Assembly (NCBI GenBank): GCA_029379385.1
Contig: CM055613.1
Coordinates: 16,262,001 to 16,326,000 of the forward strand
From: Quillaja saponaria
Lineage: Eukaryota > Streptophyta > Magnoliopsida > Fabales > Quillajaceae
Direction: 5' to 3'
Length of the DNA: 64,000 nucleotides
Of this stretch, positions 48,297 to 58,869 are shown piece by piece (positions within the stretch are counted from its first letter, which is position 1; the number at the start of each line of letters is the position of its first letter). A program made the position numbers and the translations under genes. The notes below the pieces were generated by a model, which saw only the letters and a list, made by a program, of their open reading frames with translations, was not told where the DNA came from and ran no database searches.

Positions 48297-51200
48297 CTTT
48301 TTCATCGTGACTCCTAAACCCACCACCTGGATTGCATCCCGACATAAAAATATAGTCGCAAATACTTAAAGGGAACTTTTTGCTAAGATGGATAAATTAG
48401 AATAAAGTTTCGATAAATTGCTAGCTTTATTAGCAAAGAGCAACATAATTACCAAGGAAACTGCTTATTCTATACGAAACCATTGTCATTTGACTTTACC
48501 ACCTGACGACAATACTATGGGAGACGATTCACCAGTTCTTGACAAAGTAGTTGAGGAGTTATAGTTCCACAGAAGCCTAGAGAGATTAACCTTTCAATTG
48601 TTAAACAACATGTAGAATTTTTAGTACCGGACCAATGCAAGTTCTAGTTGAAGAAGAATTACAATTTGACAACAAGACTCCAATTGAACTAGAAATTAAG
48701 GAGCTGACATTTCATTTTCAGAAGAGATAGTCGACGCCACACTTTCTTTGAATGTTGACCCTATTGGCTTTGTCATATCATTGAAGTTTCAAGTGTTCGA
48801 AATTCTTGATAAAATTTTTCTCGCCTGTTTTTTGCCGGCCCTATTTCAAAACTCGAGGATGAGTTTTTTCCAACCAATTGACAATGATGGAGAATGAAGT
48901 AAGAAGATAACGAAGTAATAGGATTCATGATTTATAATTTAATTAATATTTAGATTATGTAATATTAGAATTAGGGATAACTCATAGTATTTTTGTATTA
49001 TTAGGGGTTATTAGTTTTCTTTTTACTAGGACTTTAGATTTATTTTTATGTCATTAGGGTTTTATTCTTTATTAGGACTCTAGATTTACCTTTTGTGCCA
49101 TTAGGATTTTTCAGGGAGTCTATATAATGACCGAGAGTATTACATTGTAAAGAAGCTTTTTGATGAATTAAAACATTGTTGCATTTCAATTGTCCCTTGA
49201 TTAAATTATCAGTTGGTCCTTTATCAGAATGTGAGTGCATCTTTTGCAAGGTATTCGTCACTAAATACAGTTGCCTCCTCTGCAATCATGCTGTGCATGA
49301 TAAGTGGGGCTAGTGGATCAATTATTTTAGTGGTTCATAACAGAGGTGCACATAGCCTTTCCTCTATTCAGAAACACATTCATGGAACTTTAGATACACA
49401 AAAATGTGCACCCCCAGTTAGACTTATCCTGTCATGGCCTTCAGATATATTTGGTAGTTGTAAAGTTATAAACTTCAGTACTTAGGAAGTTGCCTATAAG
49501 GTGGTCAAAGAAGCAATGGTCCATTTGCACCCATTTCTACCTAAAGATGCAAGGCGTCATTATCAATGCAATAAATTTAATGATCAGGGTGAAGATTTGA
49601 GATGGATGATGTTGACAAGATTACACGGCTTTTCTTTTAATATAGGTGGCAATGAATTACCTCAGCTGCCAGCATTATTAAGAAAATCTAATAAGAACTT
49701 ACCACTTTCCTCATTTACTGTGTCCTTTCAACCTGTGAAATTGTTCCTTTTCATTCAAGTTCATACTATTAGTTAACTTAATTAGATGAGACTCTTTGAT
49801 TTCCTTCATACACTAATCATTATGCCTAGCTTTTGGAAAACAATTAGAATTTCTCAGAAGAATATTTGTTGAACCAGTGCTCCTACATCACTTTGGCTTT
49901 AGTTCTGTCTTGCAGTGTTTTTAGTTGTTAACCATGGGACATAAAAAGTTCCAAGTAATGGGTGAGTTCAAAAATTTGTTTCACCTACCAATCAGATTTG
50001 ATAACAAGTCTCTTTCTGCTATAAACCGCGAAGATTGATTAAGTTTAAAATGTATTTTACCAGCCAGGTATCATGCAAAGCTAAGGGTTCTAAGTTTTCT
50101 AGACATTGTCTTTGATGGAGAGAATGTTATGATGTGTGCATTAAAGTTGAGGTTCACTTTTACAGTAAGCTAAAGATGTATCTGTTTTATTCTTCTATAA
50201 ATGCCATAAAAATGATATTATCAAGGGTAATGAGTTTTTAAATTATTGATTTTTGGGAAGCATGCAAAATTTAGCTAAGTTAGCCTTGGACATACAGTGT
50301 GCATGGAGTTTTTTGGAATATGGCTCGCATTAATTAGGTAGAGTAGGCTTCTTGCTTAAATATTACTTGTGGTGAGGAGGGCATCATTTAATCAATATTC
50401 TAACAGCGGAATAAACAAGGTAGCTTTTTCTTGCTTGAATAATAATCCACATACTTGCGGAACTAGAAAGGTAGCTTATTGGACAAGGATAAATAACTAT
50501 AAAAGGAATGTTATTGAAATCCTTTTGGGGTATGATTTTCTCGAGTATAGAGAGGATGTAAGGGACACATTAGGGTGTGAGCTATACACTGGGCATAAGG
50601 ATTCTTGGGTTATTATGATAGGGTGTACAAGGGATTTGCGATTGTGTTTGGGAATTAAACTCAATTTGTATTTTCTTGTACTGGTTTACTCTCACAGTGA
50701 AAAACGGTCTGATTCTGTCACGTGGGCTTTCCTTCGCAGAGGGCTTTTCATGTTAAATGTTGTTTTCTCTTGTTTTATGATTGAGTGAATTACACTGCCC
50801 TCCCATGAGGTTTAGCATAATTACAAGGTCCTCCTACATATTTCCAAAATTACATTGACCCCTTGAGTAACCTTTGTCTAACCGTTTAACTTGCAATAAT
50901 TAATTAACCCTTTGCCCATTTATAGTCAATCCAATAATACTGAGATTCATACACCCCATATTCTTGACTTCTCCCAAAATTTTTGAAATTGCCTTCTTGT
51001 GAGAAAAATTCCATATACTCCTCCTAGTATGCAATCTCTGGCTTTTTTTGCTAAACGTAAAGCTATGACCCTTCTCATTTGGTTTTCTCCATCTACTTTG
51101 TACCTAAGGGGAAGTTTCTCTGATGATTTTGGTTTTTCTTTGTCCTTTGCTTCTGTTGGCATATTATCTTTTGTTTCTTACCCTGCTCCACTTATTTGAT

Positions 51201-52237
51201 CTTAATATATGGGTCCTCCGCAACCAAAATCTCAACAGAGATGTTTTTAGAAATTTGTCATCTTAGAATTTCGAGATAAAGCTTATTGAGGTATCATGAC
51301 TTCAGTTATATCTATTCCAGGTATAAAAGATCTAATTTGCTAATCAAGTTAGGCCCAGAGTGATCATTGTCAAGTTACATGAGAGACAAGTTCTGGTAAT
51401 AAGTTAATGGAAATGTTAGATGATAGTTTGGACATAACTGTTGAACTTAATTTTATATTTATAATATTAATTCAGTTTCGCGAAGCATTTTTCATGTATT
51501 TATGGTTGCAACATAAGCTAATTTTGCATAACATAAATATTTAATGGACAATTAATTTGTTATTCTTTTTTCACTCTTCCTAAAATAGAAAGAGTGACTA
51601 ATTATGTCTTTCATTGCTCCAAACATTTCAATATTAGCACTTGATATGGAAGAATGAAACTGCTGTATATATGCTTTATGCTTTTCTTTTCCTACAAATT
51701 CAGATCCATAAGACCCTGTTTGAACGCTTATTTCCTCAAGCTTGGTTTATGACTTACCAAATTGATTATGATTCAGTGCTTTATACATCTCAAAACACGT
51801 GATTGGCTTCTCTCTCTCACCCCTCTCTCCTAAACAAAAACATGCATAATGATTTATGGCTTATGTCTGTAGGTTAGAACTTGGCAACCTACTAGTGTGA
51901 TATGATAGCCTTCTTGAACTAACGACGTGGGGGGCTGTGATTTTTTGGTAACTGACATAGATATACTTCTACCATGTTATGATTATTCTGTCACAGTATA
52001 GATGATGCAAGAATCAGCAGACAAGGGTTTGAGAAACGTGTGGTATCACAAGACTTGCAGCTTTGGCTATCTAATGTGAGTTGATTTGTTCATATTATCT
52101 AATGTATCTATGCACGAGTCCATTTTTTTAAAACCTGTTGCATTTTTACTACAGGCACCTCCCACTAACCAAAGATTTACTCTCCTTGCTCGTGCTGGTA
52201 GGCAGGTAAGTTCTATAGTTCTATCCAGAATACCACC

Positions 52238-52274
<37 letters not shown>

Positions 52275-52401
52275 ACAACACCTTCACACGGTTATTATAT
52301 TCTCTCCTGTTATCCAGGTTCAGGAAATACATTTGATTACTTCCCTTGATCAGGGAGGCATCAAAAGGGCATTGCAGCGAGTATTGGAACGTGTCCCGTG
52401 A
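41937..52401 (+). CDS. SRRP1: Two-S1-domain RNA-binding protein, probably chloroplast (SRRP1-like), ten exons
   Basis: Exons inferred from GT-AG borders and frame: 41937-42212, 42927-43086, 44698-44759, 46339-46498, 46588-46708, 47277-47358, 47481-47584, 51997-52075, 52155-52205, 52318-52401. They join without a stop into 1179 bp, 392 residues. Residues 1 to about 60 are Ser/Thr-rich and poor in acids, like a chloroplast transit peptide. A first, divergent S1 domain is at about 105-180 (GFNGGGLLVRFHSLVGFLP) and a canonical one at 193-270 (GRVGSVEDYGAFVHL, GLVHVSEVSWD, KSRITLSIKQLEEDPL). The C-terminus contains GFEKRVVSQDLQLWLSN and ends GGIKRALQRVLERVP. S1 domains bind RNA; Arabidopsis SRRP1 acts in chloroplast RNA processing. 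The PDE338/RLSB relatives are the alternative. Exon and symbol assignment rest on reading and memory, without transcript data. Confidence 0.85.
44082..44300. repeat. 107-bp imperfect tandem duplication in intron 2
   Basis: AGAGGTCTTTGGTTCA occurs at 44089 and again at 44196, each followed by TCCTAATGGAGT, GGTTATG/AAGTTATG-type sequence and GACTGCT/TACTGCC plus TTGTGA. The period is about 107 bp. GGTTCAAATCC in the first unit resembles a tRNA-gene B box, so a SINE relation is conceivable, but no A box or tail is clear. Confidence 0.7.
45332..45589. repeat. 134-bp tandem duplication in intron 3
   Basis: Unit 1 is 45332-45465 (the matched part ends at 45455) and unit 2 starts at 45466. The last 88 bases (45368-45455 and 45502-45589) look identical, while the first part differs at several sites. 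Each unit ends CTGACAG, which resembles a splice acceptor, but neither is used by the frame-consistent exons. Confidence 0.9.
47752..49226 (+). mobile_element. Internally deleted LTR retrotransposon in intron 7 of the S1 gene
   Basis: Two direct repeats, 47752-48046 and 48895-49226, align along their length (for example TAATAGGATTC, ATTTATAATTTAATT, GTCTATATAATG, TTTTTGATGAATTAAA) and both begin TG and end ATCA. A perfect initiator-Met primer-binding site, TGGTATCAGAGC, lies at 48049-48060, 2 bp after the first LTR. Before the second LTR, CTCGAGGATGAGTTTTTTCC and a purine-rich GATGGAGAA resemble the 3' end and polypurine tract of Ty3/gypsy elements. The interior is only about 850 bp with a remnant gag-like start (AAGATGGATAAATTAGAA near 48384). 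GCATG/GAATG at the two borders is a 4-of-5 target duplication. The element is non-autonomous and does not disturb the exons. Confidence 0.88.
48049..48060 (+). other. Primer-binding site of the intronic LTR element
   Basis: TGGTATCAGAGC is an exact copy of the common plant initiator-methionine tRNA primer-binding sequence, placed 2 bp after the 5' LTR end. Confidence 0.9.
49213..49776 (+). pseudogene. Unrecognised coding-like relic inside intron 7
   Basis: One reading frame stays open for about 188 codons except for a single stop at 49483-49485, ending at 49776. Its first few codons lie within the end of the adjacent 3' LTR. The composition is protein-like, with a well-mixed stretch at 49486-49700 (EVAYKVVKEAMVHLHPFLP, DLRWMMLTRLHGF, GGNELPQLPALLRKSNK). 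TACTTAG just before the second half resembles a splice acceptor. It sits on the sense strand of the S1 gene, but including it would break the joined exon 7-exon 8 frame. It may be a captured gene fragment or part of an old transposon. I do not recognise the family. Confidence 0.4.
49777..51990. other. Remaining part of intron 7; MITE-like end near 50785
   Basis: The sequence near 50785-50880 (GTGAATTACACTGCCCTCCC, TGAGGTTTAGCATAATTACA) is of a type seen at the ends of plant DNA-transposon derivatives, but I could not find the matching opposite end. A 139-codon frame at 50369-50788 directly precedes it and shows no recognisable domain. The remainder is ordinary AT-rich intron. Confidence 0.4.
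52239..52272. repeat. Run of 34 C in the last intron of the S1 gene
   Basis: A homopolymer of 34 cytosines inside a 112-bp intron (52206-52317), between the GTAAGT donor and the TATCCAG acceptor. The exact length is uncertain, since such runs are hard to sequence. It can form i-motif/G-quadruplex-type structures and is a poor substitute for a U-rich plant intron. Confidence 0.9.
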
Positions 52402-53211
52402 TAGAATGAGATCCCTTCTTTTTCTTTTTTTGTAATTTATCCTAATGACATGATTCTGTACAGTTTAATGCCTATTAAAGATGAACACTGCCCGCTGTAA
52501 GCTGTATATTATGTCAACAGGTCGTTAAACACTCGTTTCCCGATTATCATACCCATAAGAAATGCATTGATATTCAATTTGGAATTGCATTGCAACAAGC
52601 CCTACATATAATTTCTCATTCAAATTGAAACTACCTCAATCACAATGGCTGTAGCTGAATTGTTATATCTGAGTTTACTGGATAATTTTGGGGTAAGAGG
52701 GTTTACTAACCATTATCCAAAATGTCTCATATGTACCATCTGCAGTTGAAGGCACTAACTATCTATATCTGTCAATCAATTGCTTGGTTTTGATTCCATT
52801 TTTTTAATTCCTTTTTGTTTTATTTACCAGGATTGTGTTATGGAATGTTTGTACTTTCCATCGTTCACTTTGACATTGTTACGTCCCCCGTTTCTGGGTT
52901 TTCGTTGTAGTCGAATGAGGGAAGAGAATTAATACGAGAGGCATTATTCTTTCAGTAGCTTCGGCTACACATAAGAGAAGCATATGAATCCCCATACAAT
53001 ATTCTTATTTTTTTGACTTATATTTTCATTTGTTTGGAATTTGGAAGGATCCAATAACTCATGGTATTCTGTTTAAAAGTAGATTAGTTAATTTTCAACG
53101 TAATGCAGGAAAATTCTGAAAACCAAAAATTGAAAATTAAAAAAAATTAAAATTTATTTATTGTGCTAATTAAATGATGTTGGACACTAGGGAAAATGTA
53201 CTTAGTTGTCT
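52402..53211. other. 3' flank of the S1 gene; no gene
   Basis: Presumed 3' untranslated region and intergenic AT-rich DNA. No further exon with coding character is visible after the TGA at 52399-52401. Confidence 0.5.
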
Positions 53212-54240
53212 TGTCCTAATATTGTGTCTCTCTTCCTGTCCCTTTTATAAAATAAAATAAAATTGTCACATGACATCTCAAAAAAAGATCACTAACCCCA
53301 ACTTAACACTATTAAGGGTTTTTTTTTGGGTAAAGATGAAAAGAAAAAAACCTGCCAATAAGTCATTCTTCCTTCTCTACCTCCTTTTTTTATTTGTTAT
53401 TTTCAACTCGAAGGAAAAAAACAATCTTTTTTATCTTTGTAGCCCGGTGTATGTCTCAGTTTCAGTTTCAATTTCAATTTCATTTTTTTTTTTTTGAGTT
53501 TTTTTTTTTAATTTCTTCATACTTATAATTTTTTAATTTTGGTTTTGTAGAAAGAATACCCACTGAAAAGCATAATGTTGAAAAGCTTTGTAGGGAAGGG
53601 CAAATAAAGATTTGAGTTTTTATCTAAAAAATCACTGTGTATGAAGAAATTAAAGAAAGAAAAAATAATTAAAAAAAATAAATTGAAACTGATATATACA
53701 CTATATGGGCTACAAAAAAGACGAAGGTTGGCTTTTTTCTTATGAGTTGGAAATACAACAAATGTGAAAAAGAAGACAGAGAAGGATGATGGCTTACTGG
53801 CATGTTTCTTTCTTTTCTTCATTACTCGTAATTTTTTAGATGAAGACTCATATCTTTATTTACCCTTCCCTACAAAACTCTTAAATATTATGATTTTCCA
53901 GTGGATATTCTTCCTATAATCTTACAATAAATAAATAAATAAAAATTACAGGATATGAAGAAATTAAAAAAAGAGAAAGAAATTGAACCTGATACATACA
54001 CCATTTGGGCTACAAAGACGACGAAGATTGATTTTTTTCCTTTTGAGTTGAAGATGGCATAAGTAAAAAAGGAGGGAAAGAAAGAAGAAAAATGGCTTAC
54101 TGGCATGTTTCTTTCTTTTTATTCTTTTAGAAAAAATATATATATAACATTGTTAAGTTGGGGTTAGCGAGAGAATTATTGAGATTCCACTTATCATTTT
54201 TTGATTGAGGAGACAAGAAAAGGGAGACAATATTGGGACA
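53212..54240. mobile_element. Inverted-repeat element with an internal duplicated arm
   Basis: Left end TGTCCTAATATTG and right end, reversed, TGTCCCAATATTG; inward, ACTAACCCCAACTTAACA on the left matches GTTAAGTTGGGGTTAG on the right. The left arm's inner part (near 53345-53520: CTGCCAATAAG, TTTGTAGCCC) has two inverted counterparts, one at 53640-53830 and one at 53950-54130. Both counterparts carry TATGAAGAAATTAAA, GGGCTACAAA and TGGCTTACTGGCATGTTTCT. So the element is a foldback with one arm segment duplicated in tandem. The reading frames over it are low-complexity. Superfamily not determined; no clear target duplication. Confidence 0.7.
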
Positions 54241-54722
54241 GCAGATCTGAGTCTGAGAAAAATATAGAAATTAAGAGAAAATGAGAGAGAGAGAGAAAGA
54301 AAAGGAGTTGAAAAGTTATACTTATTAATTTGTCAAAAAATCCTTAAGCAAATGCATAAAAACTTTAAGATAAAAACGTAAATAACATAAATTCTAAAAA
54401 TTTAATAGTAAATACTAAAAAATAAATTATTAAATTCTATTTTTACATAATAATAAACTCCCATATAATAATAATATCATTCTCCATCAAAAAGAAAACT
54501 CCACATCGAGTTCTTGTAATGGGGGGAGATTGAGAATTTCAAGAATAAAATCCTGCAGCAAGGTTAGGAGCAACAACAAAAATTCAAAAATTAAAACTCT
54601 TTCAAGGACTACAAATACCTGGAACTGCACTGAACTAACAAAATAAATTTGTTTAAATCTAGAATATGGGTAATCTTAACAACCTACTCTGAAACTACAT
54701 CTACCTGCTCTAAAATGTTGGC
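54241..54722. other. AT-rich spacer; no gene
   Basis: A purine-rich stretch with GA repeats (54280-54300) followed by AT-rich DNA. Nothing recognisable. Confidence 0.5.
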
Positions 54723-55090
54723 TTACTTGATCATGTATGCAACTGGAACCTCATCATCCATCACAAATAGCTTATGAATAACATCAACTTCATGACCCTG
54801 ATTCTCATCTTCTGGTGGTAAAATAGTAGGCTCAAAGGGTAGCTCTTGCACACTGTCATCTTTAAGATTATGACAGTCATCTGGTATGTTTGGTGCTTTG
54901 TCATCAATGTCAAATTCATCAATATTTTCTTCTATTGGAATCTCTTCATCTTGTGCTTTTAATTCTGACAAGGCAACTTCATTGCTCAAATATTCAATAT
55001 CTCATTTTGGAGGAGCAGTTTCAAAAAAATTTCCTACACAACAATGGTGGGTACTTCCTAGGATTGAGGGTCAGACTCTACAATGGCTGA
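54723..55090 (-). pseudogene. Acidic, retroelement-like ORF fragment
   Basis: An open frame of 88 codons (54723-54989) continues upstream on the minus strand, after a stop or frame change, to about 55090. It is very acidic (DEEIPIEENIDEFDIDD, LPPEDENQGHEVD) and ends with VMDDEVPVAYMIK. Its style recalls acidic linkers in gag-pol proteins of plant Ty3/gypsy elements, but no catalytic motif is present. It could equally be the relic of a host gene. Low confidence in any identity. Confidence 0.35.
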
Positions 55091-56492
55091 CACTGGGTTA
55101 AGTGTTGGTATTCGATCAATGGGTGTAAGTTTAGGAAGACCCAAAGTGTATACATAGAATTCATATTTTATCAAAGTTTTATAGACATGATGGGAGCATA
55201 TTCATCAATAGACTATACGGTATCAGGATTTTTAGGTTGAGATGGCATTGAGACTCGATGAAACTCGATGGGAATGGACTTTTGTGTGGCACTAAACTGG
55301 TTATACTAAGATAATATGTGAATGCATTTGCAAGCTTAGCAAGAGAATACCCATTCCCTTAATTTTCCAAATAAGGAATATAAACTAAACCTGAGTAAAC
55401 AACATAATGGTCAAAAGGAGAAAAATGTCTATGATCTACAAAGATACAGGAACCATAATCAAGATATGACATAGGAACCCTAAATGTATATTGAGGGAAA
55501 TGGATAGGGACATTCTCTAATATTTTAATGATCCTAAACTGAGTACCATTACTAAATTGAATGTTAGGAAATTCAAGAGTAAAAATAAAATTTTCTCAAA
55601 AGATCATCAACATGTCTAACAATAATTCATTTAGTTATACATACATAATAAAATTCACAATGCCATGGCATGCTTTTCTTTTTTCCCTCTTTTCATTTCA
55701 CTTTTTTTTTTTTTACTATAATTACATCAACCTAAGAAGCTAAATAAAATTGAAAAAGTATAGTAAAATAAAGAAATAAGTAGCTAAAGTACGAAAATAG
55801 TACCAATTTGAGCATTTTGGTGTAGATTTGAAGGATACAAACCCCAAAATTGAATTCTATGCGTCAAAACACTTCCAAGAACTGGTCCAAATTTGCTCAA
55901 AATTTGGCAAGAAAATGGTAAAGTACTGGACAAGTCAAATAGGTCTTGTCAACTAGATGACATGGCATATTTTGATTGGGTAGAATGGTGAAGTGTCTGA
56001 CTTTATTGCTAACATAGATTGAGGCTAACGTGAGCAGCCCATGTGGCTGGTGTGACACTTGTCGATCCACTAGTGCACTGGGGTTGTCCACGTGGATGCT
56101 GACGAGGACACCAATATTTTGCCATTTGACGATGACACTGATGTGGGCCATGTGGCAGGCATAATTCAGTTTACTATGTGAACCAGAATATTTGAAGGGC
56201 CTTATGTGTGATTTATCCACATGCGTCAGATTGTGGCAGTTTTGGGATGGTTGTCTGATCAGGTTGTTCTGGTATTATTTATGGGGTCGGTCAGAATATA
56301 CGAAGGCGTGTATGCGGCAGATTGTGGTTGTTTGATGTCGTAGTGTGAATATTTTCAGTAATGGAATTAGACAATTATTATTGGAGGGTTGATTAAAATT
56401 TTATATAACGTATTTAATTATAATAATAGTAGAAATATATAGAGCTCAATAACTTATAAAATATAATAACAATTTACAAGTTATAAAAAGAA
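55091..56492. other. No gene seen; repetitive-looking DNA
   Basis: The stretch 55890-56230 has higher GC and CATGTGGC/CCACGTGG-like motifs repeated in both directions; it looks like non-coding transposon DNA. The minus-strand frame at 55897-56220 over it has no domain and I regard it as accidental. Confidence 0.45.
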
Positions 56493-56502
56493 TAGAAGTT
56501 TT

Positions 56503-57277
56503 GGATAAGCTCCTCTGGAATTATGAGAAAATTCTACCAAAAGAAATTTCTGTAATCCCATCCATCCAATTCTCTTATTAATTCTTTGTCGTCCAATCTA
56601 TTAATTAAAAATGTGCATTTTATAGAACTCGCAATCTACCTTTATCAAACTGTTGCGGGTGAAAAAGACATTGAAGTTCCCATCAAGGTTGGAGCAATCA
56701 ACTTCTCATCTTCCACTAAGCTCTGGACATGAATCCACCACTTCGTCTGCATCATACACTTCAATCCATTCTAAAACCGAAGAAGCCTATGTTATTCTTC
56801 TACAAAGACTACCGCTTCGTTTTATACAATCCAGTTCCCTTATAACTAATATAGAAGGAATGTGAAATAAACTTATCAGAAACAATATCACTTCATCTTA
56901 GGTACAATAATAAAATATAAAGAATCTTATGTCTTAAAACTTAGTATCCATTTTTGGAATGAGTAATTGGTCCCCTTGACCCATTGCATTTAATGATTTC
57001 CTAGACTCTTTGCTCATAAGAGCAGACATGTCCACTACCATATTCTAGTTCCTCTTATCGTCTCTAGCAATGTTCTGCTGCCAATCTCAACAAATATGTT
57101 TGGAGCATCATAGTTGATAGGGGAGGGACTTATACGGGTTGATGAGAGATAGCTTGTTAATAAAACGCACAGTCTTAATTAATAGATTGGATGATTGAGA
57201 TTTAATAAAATTCAATGGACAGGATTAGAGAAATTCTTTTTGGTAGAATTTCCTTTAATTCCAGAGGAGTTGGGATC
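56503..57277. mobile_element. MULE-like MITE with long inverted ends and a 10-bp direct repeat
   Basis: The 775-bp element has inverted ends of about 130 bp: left GGATAAGCTCCTCTGGAATT, right (reversed) GATCCCAACTCCTCTGGAATT-like, both continuing with AAATTCTACCAAAA, TCCAATCTATTAATTAA and a TGCATTTTAT/TGCGTTTTAT match. TAGAAGTTTT occurs directly outside each end (56493-56502 and 57278-57287). Mutator-like elements make 9-bp, sometimes 10-bp, duplications and have long terminal inverted repeats, so a non-autonomous MULE is the best fit. The 70-codon frame at 56653-56865 shows no transposase motif. Confidence 0.82.
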
Positions 57278-57287
57278 TAGAAGTTTT

Positions 57288-58719
57288 AATCCATTAGTTT
57301 TGTAATCTTGTACTTAAGTTTTAATTCACTAATCTTGTAGTTTAACAAGTGAAAATATTATTTGGTTTTTACTTTTGAAAGGATCACAGTATTAAACAAT
57401 AGAAGAATAGAAGATTAAGAATTAATTTTGAGATGACATATAATATTAATATTTTTGGAAAATTTGGGATGCCATGACCTTCTCTGGTCCCTTAAAGGCT
57501 CATCCATTGGATGTTTTGCTCAATGCCTAGGGTGTTGGTGATGAAAATTGAAGGGAAAGTGGATTGGGATGTTCTGGTTCCTATGGTGGTCACGAGTGAC
57601 AAAAACGATGAAATTTGGTAGTGGGTTGCGGTGTTTGGAGGCAGGTTCACGGTGGTGGTAGTGTTGGTTTATGAATTTTCTGGTGGCTTGGGTGTTTTTT
57701 GGCATGGAAAATCAAGAAATTCAGCTGTGGTACCAAATTGGATGTCGGACAATAGGAGAAAATAGAAAAGTAAAGAGACATGGACGGAGAGTGAAAGAAA
57801 AGGGGTTTAAAATAAATTATATTTTAATATTTAATTTGTCAAATTTTTTTGTAAACAAGTGCATACTAAACCCTCTATATAGACTTTATATAAAACATTA
57901 TGATAAAACCGTATATAACACAAAATCCTGAAAACATAATAGTAAATTCTAATTTTACATAACAAACTCACATATAATAATAATAATACCGTTTCACCAT
58001 GAAATCCTTCTGTTGGTTTTTCTTTGACATTTCAATATTCTTGAACTACTATGATATATGCATACAAAGTTGTGGAAATCAAATGGTCCGACAATATATC
58101 ATAAGGTCCCAATATTAATGGTGAATGGCGATTGGCCAAATGATTCATTAGGTTATTTTCCGTAATTATTGTCAATAATAATTGTAATTAAGCTGCAATT
58201 GTTTTTCCTATTAGTTTTAAATTCTTTTCCTTCAATTGTTTTTTCCTATTAGTTTTAGATTTTTTTTTTCTTAATTATTTCTAATTACTATATATCTATC
58301 TATATATCAATATAAAAACATGAATGTGGTAAAAAAAAAAATTATTTTCTTAAATACTCTTTATGATGTTTGATTTCGAACTCTTATATATATAAGCATC
58401 TTTTATTTTTTAAATAATTTTTCATTTTAATTTATTGATTTTTAATGAAATATTTTTTATATAATAATAGTAGTAACCAATTCTACTAGTACTTGAATTC
58501 ATTTTTTTAATACAGTTTTTAAGTAATGGAATTTGATAGTTATTAAAATTTATTAATAGAATATTTTATTATAATACTATTATATAGTAATAGTAATAAT
58601 GATTTTTTTTTTTTACTGCTAAATCACAAATGTAATAATAATGAATCTATAGTAATTGAATTCTTTCAGTTTAATAGAGTTCTAATAGTAATGAATTTTC
58701 ATATGTAGTATTTTTATAA

Positions 58720-58720
<1 letters not shown>
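57288..58720. other. No gene seen
   Basis: AT-rich DNA with a G-rich stretch near 57520-57720 that reads as open on both strands without protein features. Confidence 0.45.

Positions 58721-58724
<4 letters not shown>

Positions 58725-58750
<26 letters not shown>
58725..58750. repeat. TA microsatellite
   Basis: About 13 uninterrupted AT/TA dinucleotides in AT-rich DNA. Confidence 0.95.
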
Positions 58751-58869
58751 GAAAATATAAATATTTAATTTTATTAATAAAATACTTTTTTTCACAATAT
58801 AATAAAAAATACAAATTTTATTAGTGTAAGGAATCGCTATAAAATATAGCAATCATATGTGAGTGAAAT

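Noticed and set aside
52086..52349. Plus-strand frame containing a polyproline run
   Set aside because: The prolines come from the poly-C tract inside the intron; the frame ignores the clear splice sites.
53523..53822. 99-codon minus-strand frame rich in Phe and Lys
   Set aside because: It is an artefact of the poly-T and poly-A rich inverted-repeat element.
55897..56220. 107-codon minus-strand frame
   Set aside because: The underlying DNA has inverted CATGTGG/CCACATG-type motifs typical of non-coding repeats; no protein family is suggested.
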